A stretch of DNA of 64,000 bases from Paludibacter jiangxiensis (GTDB taxonomy: Bacteria; Bacteroidota; Bacteroidia; Bacteroidales; Paludibacteraceae): assembly GCA_945870155.1 (NCBI GenBank), contig CAMBSB010000008.1, forward strand, positions 1 to 64,000, read 5' to 3'. How positions within the stretch are numbered: the first letter of the stretch is position 1; every line of letters begins with the position of its first letter. A program made the position numbers and the translations under genes. The notes beneath the pieces were generated by a model. It was not told the origin of the DNA. It did no database searches and saw only the letters and a program-made list of their open reading frames with translations. Of the stretch, positions 16,822 to 25,711 are shown piece after piece.

Positions 16822-18027
16822 ATGAAAGAAAAAGTATTGTTAGCATTTAGTGGCGGTTTAGATACTTCGTTCTGTGCCATGTATTTGGCTCAGGAAAAAG
16901 GATACGAAGTGCATACCGCGGTGGCTAATACAGGAGGATTTAGCGAGCAAGAATTAAAAGTAATTGAAGACAAGGCTTTTAGACTGGGAGCTGTGAGTCA
17001 TGTTACTTTGGACGTTACACAAGAGTATTACGAAAAAAGCATTAAATTCATGGTATTTGGCAATGTGCTTCGCAATGGAACTTATCCCATCTCAGTAAGT
17101 TCGGAGCGAATTTTTCAGGCCATTGCCATTATCAATTATGCACAGGAAATTGGAGCTCAATATGTGGCTCATGGCAGTACAGGTGCAGGAAACGATCAGG
17201 TGCGTTTCGATTTAACTTTTGATATATTAGCTCCAAATATTAAAATACTCACGCCAACCCGCGATATGGTTTTGACCCGTGAATATGAAATTAATTATTT
17301 GAAAGAGCATGGTTTTGATGCCGATTTCAAAAAAATGGAATATTCTATCAACAAAGGGCTGTGGGGTACCAGCATAGGTGGAAAAGAAACTTTGAAATCG
17401 GAGCAAACTTTGCCCGAAGAGGCTTATCCAAGTCAGGTTGAAAAGCAGGGAGAAGAAACAGTTACAATTGCATTTGAAAATGGCGAAATTTGTGCTGTAA
17501 ACGGACAAACAAATGAAAATAAAGTATTGCTAATTAATGCTTTGGAAGCAATTGCAAGCAAATATGGTATAGGTAGGGATATGCATATTGGTGATACTAT
17601 TATTGGCATAAAAGGCCGTGTTGGATTTGAAGCAGCAGCCCCGCTTTTGATTATCAATGCCCACAAAATGCTCGAAAAACACACGCTTACCAAATGGCAA
17701 CAATACTGGAAAGATCAGTTAGGCAACTGGTATGGCATGTTTTTACACGAAGCTCAATACCTGGAGCCGGTAATGCGCGATATTGAACAATTTCTGCAAA
17801 GTTCGCAGCAAAATGTTACGGGTACGGTAATCGTTAAACTTCGACCTTATAGCTATACCTTAGTGGGTGTAGAAAGTACATTCGACTTAATGAAAACAGA
17901 TTTTGGCGAATATGGCGAAGTAAATCGTGCCTGGAGTGCCGACGATGTGAAAGGATTTACAAAAATACTGGGCAATCAAATGAAGATTTTTTATAATGTG
18001 CAAAAACGCAACGATAAAAACCAGTAA
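16822..18027 (+). CDS. argG: Argininosuccinate synthase ArgG
   Basis: A 401-residue enzyme from the ATG at 16822 (a TTG three codons earlier is also in frame). It joins citrulline and aspartate with ATP to make argininosuccinate. The ATP-binding PP-loop AFSGGLDTS is at residues 8-16; HGSTGAGNDQVRFDL and KGLWGTSIGG are further family signatures. Length is normal. It is the last arg gene visible: the expected argC and argD partners do not follow, since a terminator comes next, so the cluster is split in this genome. Confidence 0.97.
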   Translation: MKEKVLLAFSGGLDTSFCAMYLAQEKGYEVHTAVANTGGFSEQELKVIEDKAFRLGAVSHVTLDVTQEYYEKSIKFMVFGNVLRNGTYPISVSSERIFQAIAIINYAQEIGAQYVAHGSTGAGNDQVRFDLTFDILAPNIKILTPTRDMVLTREYEINYLKEHGFDADFKKMEYSINKGLWGTSIGGKETLKSEQTLPEEAYPSQVEKQGEETVTIAFENGEICAVNGQTNENKVLLINALEAIASKYGIGRDMHIGDTIIGIKGRVGFEAAAPLLIINAHKMLEKHTLTKWQQYWKDQLGNWYGMFLHEAQYLEPVMRDIEQFLQSSQQNVTGTVIVKLRPYSYTLVGVESTFDLMKTDFGEYGEVNRAWSADDVKGFTKILGNQMKIFYNVQKRNDKNQ

Positions 18028-18048
18028 CAATAAAACTAAAAAACGCAC

Positions 18049-18082
18049 TGAAACCTCTGTTGGAATGACGGAGGTTTTTTTG
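18049..18082 (+). terminator. Intrinsic terminator after argG
   Basis: AAACCTC at 18051-18057 pairs with GAGGTTT at 18071-18077, followed by a T run. Confidence 0.8.
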
Positions 18083-18206
18083 TGCCTTTAGATAGGTGCG
18101 ACAGATTATGATTTTTTGATTATTTACTCATACTGTTTAAACTGAAATTTAATATTCTATGTGGATTCAAGTCTAAAAAACTATCCAAGTATCTAATACC
18201 AAATGT

Positions 18207-18237
18207 TTTGATAATTAAAATAAAAATAGTACTTTTG
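18207..18237 (+). promoter_or_regulatory. Promoter of efp
   Basis: TTTG (18207-18210), a 19-base spacer, then TACTTTTG (18230-18237): a full match to the Bacteroidota housekeeping promoter, 35 bases before the ATG. Confidence 0.85.
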
Positions 18238-18271
18238 CAGCCTAAAAAATAAATTTTTAAAATTTCACTTT

Positions 18272-18838
18272 ATGATGAATGCTCAAGATATCAAAAACGG
18301 TACGTGTATCCGCATGGATGGCAAACTGTATTTTGTAGTAGAATTTCTCCATGTAAAACCCGGCAAAGGGAATACTTTTATGCGTACAACACTGAAAGAT
18401 GTTGTTGATGGTCGCGTTATTGAACGTCGTTTTAATATAGGCGAAAAACTGGAAGATGTACGTGTTGAACGTCGTCCTTTTCAATTTGTTTATAAAGAAG
18501 GTGAAGATTTTATCTTTATGAATCAGGAAAACTATGAGCAACAACCTATTTCAAAAACACTGATTAACGGCGTTGATTTCTTGCTCGAAGGAATGAGTGT
18601 AGAGGTTGTTTCTGATGCATCAACCGACACTGTACTTTATGCTGACATGCCCGTAAAAGTGCAAATGAAAATTACATATACCGAACCGGGAATGAAGGGA
18701 GATACAGCTACTAACACGCTGAAACCTGCTACCGTTGAGTCTGGTGCTACTGTACGTGTTCCACTATTTATTACCGAAGGCGAAACAATAGAAATTGATA
18801 CACGCGATGGTTCATATATGGGACGTGTAAAAGTTTAG
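18272..18838 (+). CDS. efp: Elongation factor P
   Basis: A 188-residue, three-domain elongation factor P that relieves ribosome stalling at polyproline. The tip loop HVKPGKGNTFMRT carries Lys32, the position modified in many bacteria; the C-terminal signature ATVESGATVRVPLFI...GETIEIDTRDG is present. Two ATG codons in tandem (18272, 18275) make the exact start uncertain by one residue. The gene stands alone between a consensus promoter and a strong terminator. No gene for an EF-P modification enzyme is adjacent. Confidence 0.97.
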   Translation: MMNAQDIKNGTCIRMDGKLYFVVEFLHVKPGKGNTFMRTTLKDVVDGRVIERRFNIGEKLEDVRVERRPFQFVYKEGEDFIFMNQENYEQQPISKTLINGVDFLLEGMSVEVVSDASTDTVLYADMPVKVQMKITYTEPGMKGDTATNTLKPATVESGATVRVPLFITEGETIEIDTRDGSYMGRVKV

Positions 18839-18858
18839 ACAAAAAATATTTAAATTAA

Positions 18859-18897
18859 AAAAACCGATAAACATAATTTGTTTGTCGGTTTTTTTTA
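18859..18897 (+). terminator. Intrinsic terminator of efp
   Basis: Arms 18861-18873 and 18879-18891 (AAACCGATAAACA with TGTTTGTCGGTTT; one G-T pair) followed by T's. A -7 box TATTTTTG at 18898-18905, probably for the next gene, begins right after it. Confidence 0.85.
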
Positions 18898-18943
18898 TAT
18901 TTTTGTACGAATTAAGTTTTATAATACGTTTTAAATCTTTACA

Positions 18944-19312
18944 ATGAATAAAAGAATTGAGAGTTTTAAATATGCTTTTCGTGGAATAGTGTTGGTTTTG
19001 AAGTCAGAAAAAAACATGCTTATTCACCTGATTATAAGTATTCTAGTTCTTATTTGTGGCATTTTATTTCAAATTAGCACTACCGAGTGGATGATTTGTT
19101 TGCTTTGCTTTGGATTGGTTTTCAGTACCGAAATGATAAATACAGCCATTGAAACCTTGGTGGATTTAGTTTCGCCCAATCACCATAAATTGGCCGGTAA
19201 AGCCAAAGATATTGCTGCGGGTGCGGTTTTGGTTGCTGCAATTTTCGCTGCGATAACAGGATTGATTATTTTTATTCCAAAAGGCTTGGCACTTTTAAAT
19301 TTATTTTTGTAA
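18944..19312 (+). CDS. dgkA: Diacylglycerol kinase family protein (DgkA-like)
   Basis: A 122-residue inner-membrane protein with three helices, the compact prokaryotic lipid kinase fold. The signature EMINTAIETLVDLVSP (residues 63-78) and KAKDIAAGAVL (87-97) carry the catalytic and metal-binding acidic residues. It phosphorylates diacylglycerol or undecaprenol; which one cannot be read from sequence. It is followed 22 bases later by comF on the same strand, so the two may share a transcript from the TATTTTTG at 18898-18905. Confidence 0.93.
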   Translation: MNKRIESFKYAFRGIVLVLKSEKNMLIHLIISILVLICGILFQISTTEWMICLLCFGLVFSTEMINTAIETLVDLVSPNHHKLAGKAKDIAAGAVLVAAIFAAITGLIIFIPKGLALLNLFL

Positions 19313-19334
19313 TAAAAATAGGCTGATTTATATT

Positions 19335-20021
19335 ATGAGTCATCTAATTGCCGATTTTCTCAATTTACTTTACCCAAATTTATGTATAATTTGTGGTGAA
19401 AATTTAATGAAACACGAAAACCAAATTTGTTTGGCGTGCTTAAATAACATGCCCCGAACTAATTATCATTTAATAAAAGACAATCCGGTTGAAAAACGTT
19501 TTTGGGGAAAAGTGCCGGTTTTTAAAGCCACATCCTATTTCTTTTTCACAAAAGGCTCACCCTATCAAAAGCTGCTTCACGAGTTAAAATACAAAGGAAA
19601 TAAGGAAGTTGGCACTGTTATAGCGCAACATGCAGCTTCCGAACTACTTGAAAATAATTTTTTTTCAGGCATTGATTTTATTATTCCCGTTCCACTTCAC
19701 CCCAAAAAATATGTTTCCCGTGGATACAATCAGAGTGAATGTATAGGTTTAGGTCTTTCAAAAATTTTGGGAAAGCCCCAATTTACTCAGCTACTTATTC
19801 GGGTAAAAGAAAACACTACCCAAACAAAAAAATCGGTTTACGACCGATATGTGAATACAGCCGGAATTTTTGAATTAACCGATAAAGATGCATTGGCAGG
19901 CAAACACATACTAATTGTCGACGATGTTTTAACTACAGGTTCAACTTTGGAGGCTGCCATTCAAACTTTACAGGTAGCTGACAATGTGACAATTAGTGTT
20001 TTTACATTAGCTATGGCTTAA
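19335..20021 (+). CDS. comF: ComF family phosphoribosyltransferase-like protein
   Basis: A 228-residue ComF protein. The N-terminus has a zinc ribbon with Cys17, Cys20, Cys32 and Cys35. The middle has the family signature IIPVPLHPKKYVSRGYNQSE, and the C-terminal PRPP-binding loop reads ILIVDDVLTTGSTL. ComF supports DNA uptake and processing in competent bacteria, but many non-competent bacteria keep it. The ATG at 19335 gives the usual length. The gene converges with aroK. Confidence 0.93.
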   Translation: MSHLIADFLNLLYPNLCIICGENLMKHENQICLACLNNMPRTNYHLIKDNPVEKRFWGKVPVFKATSYFFFTKGSPYQKLLHELKYKGNKEVGTVIAQHAASELLENNFFSGIDFIIPVPLHPKKYVSRGYNQSECIGLGLSKILGKPQFTQLLIRVKENTTQTKKSVYDRYVNTAGIFELTDKDALAGKHILIVDDVLTTGSTLEAAIQTLQVADNVTISVFTLAMA

Positions 20022-20046
20022 AATTGAGTGTCGGCTTTATTTTTTA

Positions 20047-20556
20047 TTAAAGCTGAGAAACTTTTATTATTTGCTCAACAATATCGTTATCACTTCCACT
20101 TACTATCAGTTTTGCTTGCTTGTAAAAGGGTTCACGGGTTTTTAATCCTTCCTGAATAAATTGGTGCAATTCCTCCCCTTTTTTATCGGCTATAAGTGGT
20201 CGCTTGCCTGCCCGCGAAGTTTCGAGGCGCGCACTTAATTGAGCTGTAGTTAGTTGGATATAAACTGTCAATCCAGCATCATTCATTTTTTGTATGTTAT
20301 CATAATAGCAGGGAGTTCCACCTCCGGTAGCAATTATAGTTTTCTCAAAATCAGATACTTCACTCAAACATTCACGCTCAATTTCCCTGAATTTTTCCTG
20401 TCCCATTTCAGCAAAGATCTGTGACACTGTTTTATGATATTTTTCCTCTATAAAAGTATCTAAATCCACAAAAACATAAGTGGTTTTTTCAGCTAATATT
20501 TTTCCAAGTGTAGTTTTCCCACAACCCATGTATCCAATCAGGAATATTCTAGTCAT
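20047..20556 (-). CDS. aroK: Shikimate kinase AroK
   Basis: A 169-residue P-loop kinase that phosphorylates shikimate in aromatic amino acid synthesis. The Walker A motif GYMGCGKTT is at residues 8-16, followed by FVDLDTFIEE (shikimate and Mg binding), FREIERECL with the shikimate-binding Arg, and ATGGGTPCY. RAGKRPLIAD forms the lid. Length and motifs are normal. It is monocistronic here, convergent with comF, and no other shikimate genes are near. Confidence 0.97.
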   Translation of the reverse strand: MTRIFLIGYMGCGKTTLGKILAEKTTYVFVDLDTFIEEKYHKTVSQIFAEMGQEKFREIERECLSEVSDFEKTIIATGGGTPCYYDNIQKMNDAGLTVYIQLTTAQLSARLETSRAGKRPLIADKKGEELHQFIQEGLKTREPFYKQAKLIVSGSDNDIVEQIIKVSQL

Positions 20557-20839
20557 TTTGAATATTGAAATTTACAGTTCATTTATAATTACAAAGTTAG
20601 TGAAATTTTTGTGACTATTCAGCATTTCTATTGAATTATATAATCTATTATTTACAAAAATCAGTTATTGAATAGATGCTTATGTGCTTGCATATCAAGC
20701 TTTAATCTTATACAAGAATAGCTGTTAAAAGTCAGGATAATTACATAATTTCTATGTAACCAGCATCAAAAAACGGGCTAATAAAGATTGATCAGGTCAT
20801 AACAACACATCAAAATAATCTTATAAACCAGCATAGAAC
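20557..20839. other. Intergenic region upstream of aroK
   Basis: AT-rich DNA between the divergent aroK and purine-uptake genes. I see no small gene and no clear aroK promoter. Confidence 0.4.
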
Positions 20840-20872
20840 TTTGCATTTTTACAAATAAAAACTGTATATTTG
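20840..20872 (+). promoter_or_regulatory. Promoter of the purine uptake operon
   Basis: TTTG (20840-20843), a 21-base spacer and TATATTTG (20865-20872), matching the Bacteroidota consensus. It gives a leader of about 150 bases before the ATG at 21031. Confidence 0.75.
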
Positions 20873-20910
20873 CAGGCGAAAAAAATAAAAAATATGCAAG
20901 CATTTTATAC

Positions 20911-20973
20911 AATTTTATACTGATAAAATTAAGCAAACAAGAGTATTAGCCCCAACAGGTTAGTACTTTTTTT
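20911..20973 (+). promoter_or_regulatory. Leader hairpins with terminator-like element (candidate attenuator)
   Basis: Within the leader, a first hairpin (20911-20918 with 20923-20930, AATTTTAT/ATAAAATT) is followed by a second with arms 20942-20951 and 20958-20967, a CCAACA loop and an immediate run of T's. The second looks like an intrinsic terminator upstream of the coding region, so control by attenuation is plausible. It does not resemble the classical purine riboswitch. Confidence 0.45.
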
Positions 20974-21030
20974 ATTTCACAAATCCGGATAATAATTCAT
21001 CAAAAAAAGTAAAATTTAAAAACAAAATTT

Positions 21031-21753
21031 ATGAGAAAATTAATTTTTGCAATGTTCTTATTTGTTTCCTTGCTTACGCAAGCACAAAACCTGCAAGTAA
21101 TGTATGACTTTGGTCAAGGTCGAAAAAATGTAACCACAACTTTAGAAATGTTTAAACCCGATAAATGGGGCGACACATTCTTTTTTGTGGATATGGAGTT
21201 TAATAGTGGCGATACAAAACAACCATCGTTAGGATATATGGAAATAGCTCGTTGTTTAAAATTTTGGGATGGTCCGTTAAGTGCTCATATTGAATATAAT
21301 GGTGGTTTAATGTTAGGTAAACCCGTTGATAATAAATTTTATAGAGAAGGATATTATATTAACAATGCTTACTTGGCAGGTGTGGATTATGCTTGGCACG
21401 ATAAAGATTTTTCAAAATTTTTAAACCTTAAATTATTATACAAAAACATACAAGGTAAAAATCCCGCATCATTCCAGATTACAGGTGTTTGGAATCTGAA
21501 TTTCATGAAAAACAAACTCACAGTATCTGGTTTTGCTGATTTTTGGAGAGAAGATAATACGAACTTTACGAATGCTAGTGGAGATGCAATCACACCAACA
21601 AGCACAAAGTTTGTATTTTTATCTGAACCACAAATATGGTACAATGTGAATAAAAACCTGTCATTAGGTGGTGAAGTGGAATTTGGGTTAAACTTTGGTA
21701 CTGTGGATGGATTTAAAGTTTGTCCTGCTTTAGGCGCTAAATGGAATTTCTAA
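21031..21753 (+). CDS. DUF5020 family outer-membrane channel, Tsx-like
   Basis: A 240-residue protein with a signal peptide ending near residue 19 (SLLTQAQ). The rest alternates polar and aromatic residues in beta strands, with the family hallmarks MYDFGQGRKNVTTTLEMF at the front and an aromatic C-terminal end (KWNF), typical of an outer-membrane barrel. DUF5020 proteins resemble the nucleoside channel Tsx. The next gene, 21 bases downstream, encodes a purine-type permease, so the pair probably moves purines or nucleosides across both membranes. Substrate is inferred from context only. Confidence 0.8.
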   Translation: MRKLIFAMFLFVSLLTQAQNLQVMYDFGQGRKNVTTTLEMFKPDKWGDTFFFVDMEFNSGDTKQPSLGYMEIARCLKFWDGPLSAHIEYNGGLMLGKPVDNKFYREGYYINNAYLAGVDYAWHDKDFSKFLNLKLLYKNIQGKNPASFQITGVWNLNFMKNKLTVSGFADFWREDNTNFTNASGDAITPTSTKFVFLSEPQIWYNVNKNLSLGGEVEFGLNFGTVDGFKVCPALGAKWNF

Positions 21754-21774
21754 ACAATTTAAATACAAAATATT

Positions 21775-23145
21775 ATGATTGAAAAAATGTTTAAATTAAA
21801 AGACAATGGCACCAATGTAAGAACCGAAATCGTTGCAGGCATAACTACCTTTATGACAATGGCTTACATTCTTTTCCTTAATCCTAATATATTAGGTGTA
21901 ACCGGAATGAACAAAGACGCCGTATTTTTTGCAACAGCTATTTCAGCCGGTTTTGTAACTATTGCCATGGGCTTGGTCGCTAATTTTCCCATTGCATTAG
22001 CCCCCGGAATGGGACTTAACGCACTTTTTGCTACAGTTGCTTTGGCAGGTGTTGGTATGCCATGGCAAACTGCACTTGGAGCTGTATTTATTTCAGGTTT
22101 AATATTTATTTTGCTTACTGTAACCAAAATCCGTCAAATTTTAGTTGTTGCTGTTCCTGATTCGCTAAAAAAAGCAATTACAGTAGGTATTGGCTTGTTT
22201 ATTACTATTATAGGGTTTAAATTATCCGAAATTATGGTGGTTTCAGCCAGTGTAATTCCTCCAACTTTGGACGCTTTGAGTAAAAATGCAGGTCCTGTGA
22301 CCATGAAATTTTTTGAATGGAATATTGGTATGGGAAGTTTCAGCAACCCGGCTATGGTACTTTGTTTGATTGGTTTAGGAATTACTGCTGTTTTGATGGC
22401 TCTTAAAGTTAAAGGTTCTTTGCTAATCGGTATTGTTGGGGCAACCATTATTGGTATTCCTATGGGAGTTACTGTTATTCCTGAAAACTTTGCGGTATTT
22501 AGCTTGCCCGATTTTAGTAATCTTGCAGTGGGTGCATTGGATATTAAAAGTGCTTTCAATATGGGTATTTGGACCGTTGTTTTTACATTCACGTTTGTTG
22601 AATTGTTTGATACTTTTGGAACTTTGGTAGGAACTGCCAACAAAGCCGGCTTGATTGACAAAGATGGCAATTCTCCAAAAATTGGAAAAGCCATGTTGGT
22701 CGATGCTTTTGGTGTTTCGTTTGGCGCGTTAATGGGAACGAGTACAGTTACTGCTTATGTTGAAAGTGCAGCAGGTATAGGTGAGGGAGGACGAACTGGA
22801 TTAACTGCCATAACTACCGGATTGCTATTTTTAGTGGCATTGGTTTTGGCTCCATTGGCTTTAATTATTCCAAGTGCAGCAACTGCACCCGCTTTGATTA
22901 TTGTTGGTGTGCTTATGGTTTCCTCGATTGCTGAAATTGATTTTACTGATTTCACTGAAGCTTTTCCGGCTTTTCTTACATTTATTTTAATGCCTTTAAC
23001 TTACAGCATAGCCAATGGAATTGCAGGTGGAATTATAGCCTATACTTTATTGAAAGTGGTAACAGGAAAAGCAAAAAAAGTACATTGGATGATGTATATA
23101 CTTTTTGTTTTGGTACTGGCAAGGTATATTTTCTTAAATGAATAA
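21775..23145 (+). CDS. NCS2 family (AzgA-like) purine permease
   Basis: A 456-residue inner-membrane protein with about 13 helices. Features of the AzgA/PbuG branch of NCS2 transporters are the N-terminal EIVAGITTFMTMAYILFLNP, the ALAPGMGLNALFA segment, GIGLFITIIGF, and the DTFGTLVGTANKAGLID and GTSTVTAYVESAAGI signatures. These carry guanine, hypoxanthine or adenine with protons. It is the second gene of the operon with the DUF5020 channel. A terminator follows. Confidence 0.93.
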   Translation: MIEKMFKLKDNGTNVRTEIVAGITTFMTMAYILFLNPNILGVTGMNKDAVFFATAISAGFVTIAMGLVANFPIALAPGMGLNALFATVALAGVGMPWQTALGAVFISGLIFILLTVTKIRQILVVAVPDSLKKAITVGIGLFITIIGFKLSEIMVVSASVIPPTLDALSKNAGPVTMKFFEWNIGMGSFSNPAMVLCLIGLGITAVLMALKVKGSLLIGIVGATIIGIPMGVTVIPENFAVFSLPDFSNLAVGALDIKSAFNMGIWTVVFTFTFVELFDTFGTLVGTANKAGLIDKDGNSPKIGKAMLVDAFGVSFGALMGTSTVTAYVESAAGIGEGGRTGLTAITTGLLFLVALVLAPLALIIPSAATAPALIIVGVLMVSSIAEIDFTDFTEAFPAFLTFILMPLTYSIANGIAGGIIAYTLLKVVTGKAKKVHWMMYILFVLVLARYIFLNE

Positions 23146-23192
23146 GATAGACAAGAGCCACTTCTATGGCTTTTTGAGTTTATAGCTTAAAT

Positions 23193-23240
23193 AAAAAACA
23201 ACTTTTCCTAAGCATTCTACTTAGAAGAAGTTGTTTTTTT
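23193..23240 (+). terminator. Intrinsic terminator of the purine uptake operon
   Basis: AAAAAACAACTT..CTAAG pairs with CTTAG..AAGTTGTTTTTTT around a short loop; a T run follows. Confidence 0.8.
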
Positions 23241-23637
23241 AGTTTTAAATCTCTTTATTTAAAATAGACGACTCAACTTTCGTAAGTTATTAAATTAATT
23301 GATTTTTAATTGATTATAATTTTAAATTTATTTTATGTAAAGAAATACAAGCACATAAATAACTTATTGTTTTGAAGAATATTATTGTGCAACTTTATCT
23401 CCCTTTGGTCGCTGACCGTTGGTTGTGTAAAATTTTGAGTTACTTTGAGTAATAGCTTTTTTACTGTAACACAAAAAGCACTAAGAAGACTCAAAAACCA
23501 CAAAAAATAGGCTCATTTATAAGCATCTTGAGTGAATCACAATTACTTCATTTTCAAACATCAATCAAAATTGAAAAGTGAGAAAAAAAAAACATGAAAA
23601 TCAAACCTCAAACTCTCAAATCTTCAAACCTTAATTT
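23241..23637. other. Intergenic region with a repeat fragment
   Basis: AT-rich. The stretch 23404-23424 (TTTGGTCGCTGACCGTTGGT core) recurs inside the large element at 58809-59133, so it is a stray piece of that repeat or of a shared module. Nothing else is recognised. Confidence 0.5.
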
Positions 23638-24108
23638 TTATTTAATCTTCTCAACCCTCAACCCAATGTCATTGATTCCAATCAAAACAGTATCGCGCAT
23701 GGCTTGAATAATTTTATATGTATATTTTCCTTTTTGTGTAAATTTAATATTTTGTTGGTATAAAACCGGCACGTCAAACACCGATCCAATGCCGGAGCCT
23801 AACCATTTCCCCCTGTCGTTGGCCAAATAAAAATTGATAGTATCTTTTTTCAATAAGCTGTCAGGCAAAGTTTTATGCACAAACAACCAAAGATTTTGAT
23901 AGGGATAATCGCCATTATTTCGTACATTTACATACACATTATAGCTAGCTTGTATATCCTTTATTTCAAAATCGAAAGCAATAACGCTATCTTTATTCCA
24001 GCCCGAAGCTTTCAATGATTTATAATCAAAATAAACATCATTGCTTGAGCATGAAGCTATTACAAAAATTGCTAAGACGAAGAAACCTGATTTTAATGCA
24101 TTATACAT
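23638..24108 (-). CDS. gldH: Gliding motility lipoprotein GldH-like
   Basis: A 156-residue lipoprotein with lipobox VIASC (Cys20). The body carries the GldH pattern YFDYKSLKASGWNKDSVIAFDF, then NVRNNGDYPYQNLWLFV, GKWLGSGIGSVFDVP and KYTYKIIQAMRDTVL. GldH is linked to gliding and surface adhesin movement in flavobacteria, but homologues are common in non-gliding Bacteroidota, so motility is not implied. It is last in a minus-strand series holB-ricT-gldH, an order conserved in the phylum; a 93-base gap separates it from ricT. Confidence 0.85.
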   Translation of the reverse strand: MYNALKSGFFVLAIFVIASCSSNDVYFDYKSLKASGWNKDSVIAFDFEIKDIQASYNVYVNVRNNGDYPYQNLWLFVHKTLPDSLLKKDTINFYLANDRGKWLGSGIGSVFDVPVLYQQNIKFTQKGKYTYKIIQAMRDTVLIGINDIGLRVEKIK

Positions 24109-24201
24109 ATCAAATAAATTTACAAATTAAAAATAGTCAGAAGTCGTGTTATCGCTGTTTAATATTAATTTTGAATTGTTATAGCTTTCTCCCTTTGATT
24201 A

Positions 24202-25410
24202 TTAAGTATTTGGAGTGTCTTTTTTCTTAATTAGCAAAGGCACCTTTTTCTCAACTTGCTCTGTTTGACCGTTTTCTTTATTTTGTGGCCGATTTGTTTT
24301 TTTGTTATTTTGTTTTTGATTCTGATTAGGTCGTTTTTTCTGCGTATCGAAACGGGTTAAACTATCCTGACCGACCACATTGTCATAATCGGTACGGATG
24401 GGTTTAGAGTTTTCTTCTGTTCTCTCTTCAAGTGTTTCAGGTTTTAGGCCTTTTTTATTCATAGCTATCACATCCTTAGCTCTTTGCGTTGAAATAGTTG
24501 TAATATTTGCTGCAAAAGTTGGGGATGTGGAATAAGACATCATGCCTTTAAAGGTATCCGATTTAAAATGATAAAACACATTATCTTGAGTTTCAAGCTG
24601 AATTTCTTTCGACGGAAAGTCTTTAAGCGCATCAACATAAGTATCTAATTCGTAATTCATACAGCATTTTAACTTACCACACTGACCCGCCAATTTTTGT
24701 GGATTCATCGAAATGTCCTGATAACGAGCAGCATTGGTCGAAACTGAGTTAAAACTATTCATCCAACCAGAACAGCATAACTCACGACCACACGGACCGA
24801 TTCCACCAATTCTTCCGGCTTCCTGACGTGCACCGATTTGCTTCATTTCAATACGTATTCTGAATGTTTCAGCAAAAACTTTTATCAACTGACGAAAGTC
24901 AACACGCTCATCTGCAATGTAGTAGAAAATAGCTTTATTACCATCACCCTGATACTCAACATCACCAATCTTCATATTCAGGTTCAGACTTTCGGCAATT
25001 TGACGTGCTTTGATCATTGTCTCCTGTTCTTTGGCTTTGGCTTCCTGATTTTTTTCCAAATCGCCTTCCTTTGCCTTTCGGTACACACGTTTAATTTCTG
25101 TTTTATCCGGATGCACATGGTTTTTATTCATTTGTTTCAAAACCAGTCTTCCTACCAGTGTTATTTCGCCTATATCATGTCCGGGTGAAGATTCAACTGC
25201 CACAATATCACCTTTTTCCAAAGGTATTTTGGTGCTATTCAGATAATATCCTTTGCGTGTATTTTTAAACTGTACCTCCACAAAGTCGGTATCTTTCATT
25301 GTCTCAGGTAAATCTACCAGCCAATCGAATGCGCTTAGTTTTAAAGCAGAATTCCGGTGACAACCTTTTTTATTCATGCAGCATCCGCCGCTATTTTGAG
25401 TAAAATCCAT
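24202..25410 (-). CDS. ricT: RicT/PSP1-domain regulatory iron-sulfur protein
   Basis: A 402-residue protein with the PSP1 C-terminal domain. Cysteines at the N-terminus (GGCC, KKGCH) and the blocks RIGGIGPCGRELCCSGW and AGQCGKLKCCMNYE are the defining family motifs; in Bacillus the homologue YaaT/RicT is part of a cluster-binding complex that affects RNA processing and phosphorelay. The last 100 residues form a charged, Asn/Gln/Lys-rich tail that is not in the core family. Position between holB and gldH matches other Bacteroidota. Function in this organism is inferred. Confidence 0.88.
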   Translation of the reverse strand: MDFTQNSGGCCMNKKGCHRNSALKLSAFDWLVDLPETMKDTDFVEVQFKNTRKGYYLNSTKIPLEKGDIVAVESSPGHDIGEITLVGRLVLKQMNKNHVHPDKTEIKRVYRKAKEGDLEKNQEAKAKEQETMIKARQIAESLNLNMKIGDVEYQGDGNKAIFYYIADERVDFRQLIKVFAETFRIRIEMKQIGARQEAGRIGGIGPCGRELCCSGWMNSFNSVSTNAARYQDISMNPQKLAGQCGKLKCCMNYELDTYVDALKDFPSKEIQLETQDNVFYHFKSDTFKGMMSYSTSPTFAANITTISTQRAKDVIAMNKKGLKPETLEERTEENSKPIRTDYDNVVGQDSLTRFDTQKKRPNQNQKQNNKKTNRPQNKENGQTEQVEKKVPLLIKKKDTPNT

Positions 25411-25711
25411 TTGTTTTTTGTTTAATTATAATATTAATTTGGAATATCTGCCCCCTAACCCCCTAAAGGGGGAATATTAGAGAGGAGTATGATGGAAAAG
25501 TAGAGATTATTTATATTGTTTTTAATGTCGAATTCTAACTGATTTTAATTTCTTGTATTAACTCTTCCCCTATAACTATCGGAGTATCTTTAATCTATTT
25601 CTTTTTTTTCCTTTAATTTTGCACTGAGCTTTGTCCTATTACTGCTCCTTTCCTTCTCTTTTGTCTTTGATCTTGGTTCTTTGATCTTTGTTCTTTGTTC
25701 TATAAAAACCC
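25411..25711. other. Intergenic region between holB and ricT with a REP-like copy
   Basis: One REP-like palindrome lies at 25448-25475 (CTGCCCCCTAACCCCCTAAA core). The remainder is T-rich with short TTTGATCTTTGTTCTTTG-type direct repeats near 25660-25700. This is a long gap inside an otherwise operon-like series. Confidence 0.7.

Noticed and set aside
20880-21030. Classical purine riboswitch before the uptake operon
   Set aside because: The conserved loop and junction bases of that class are not present.
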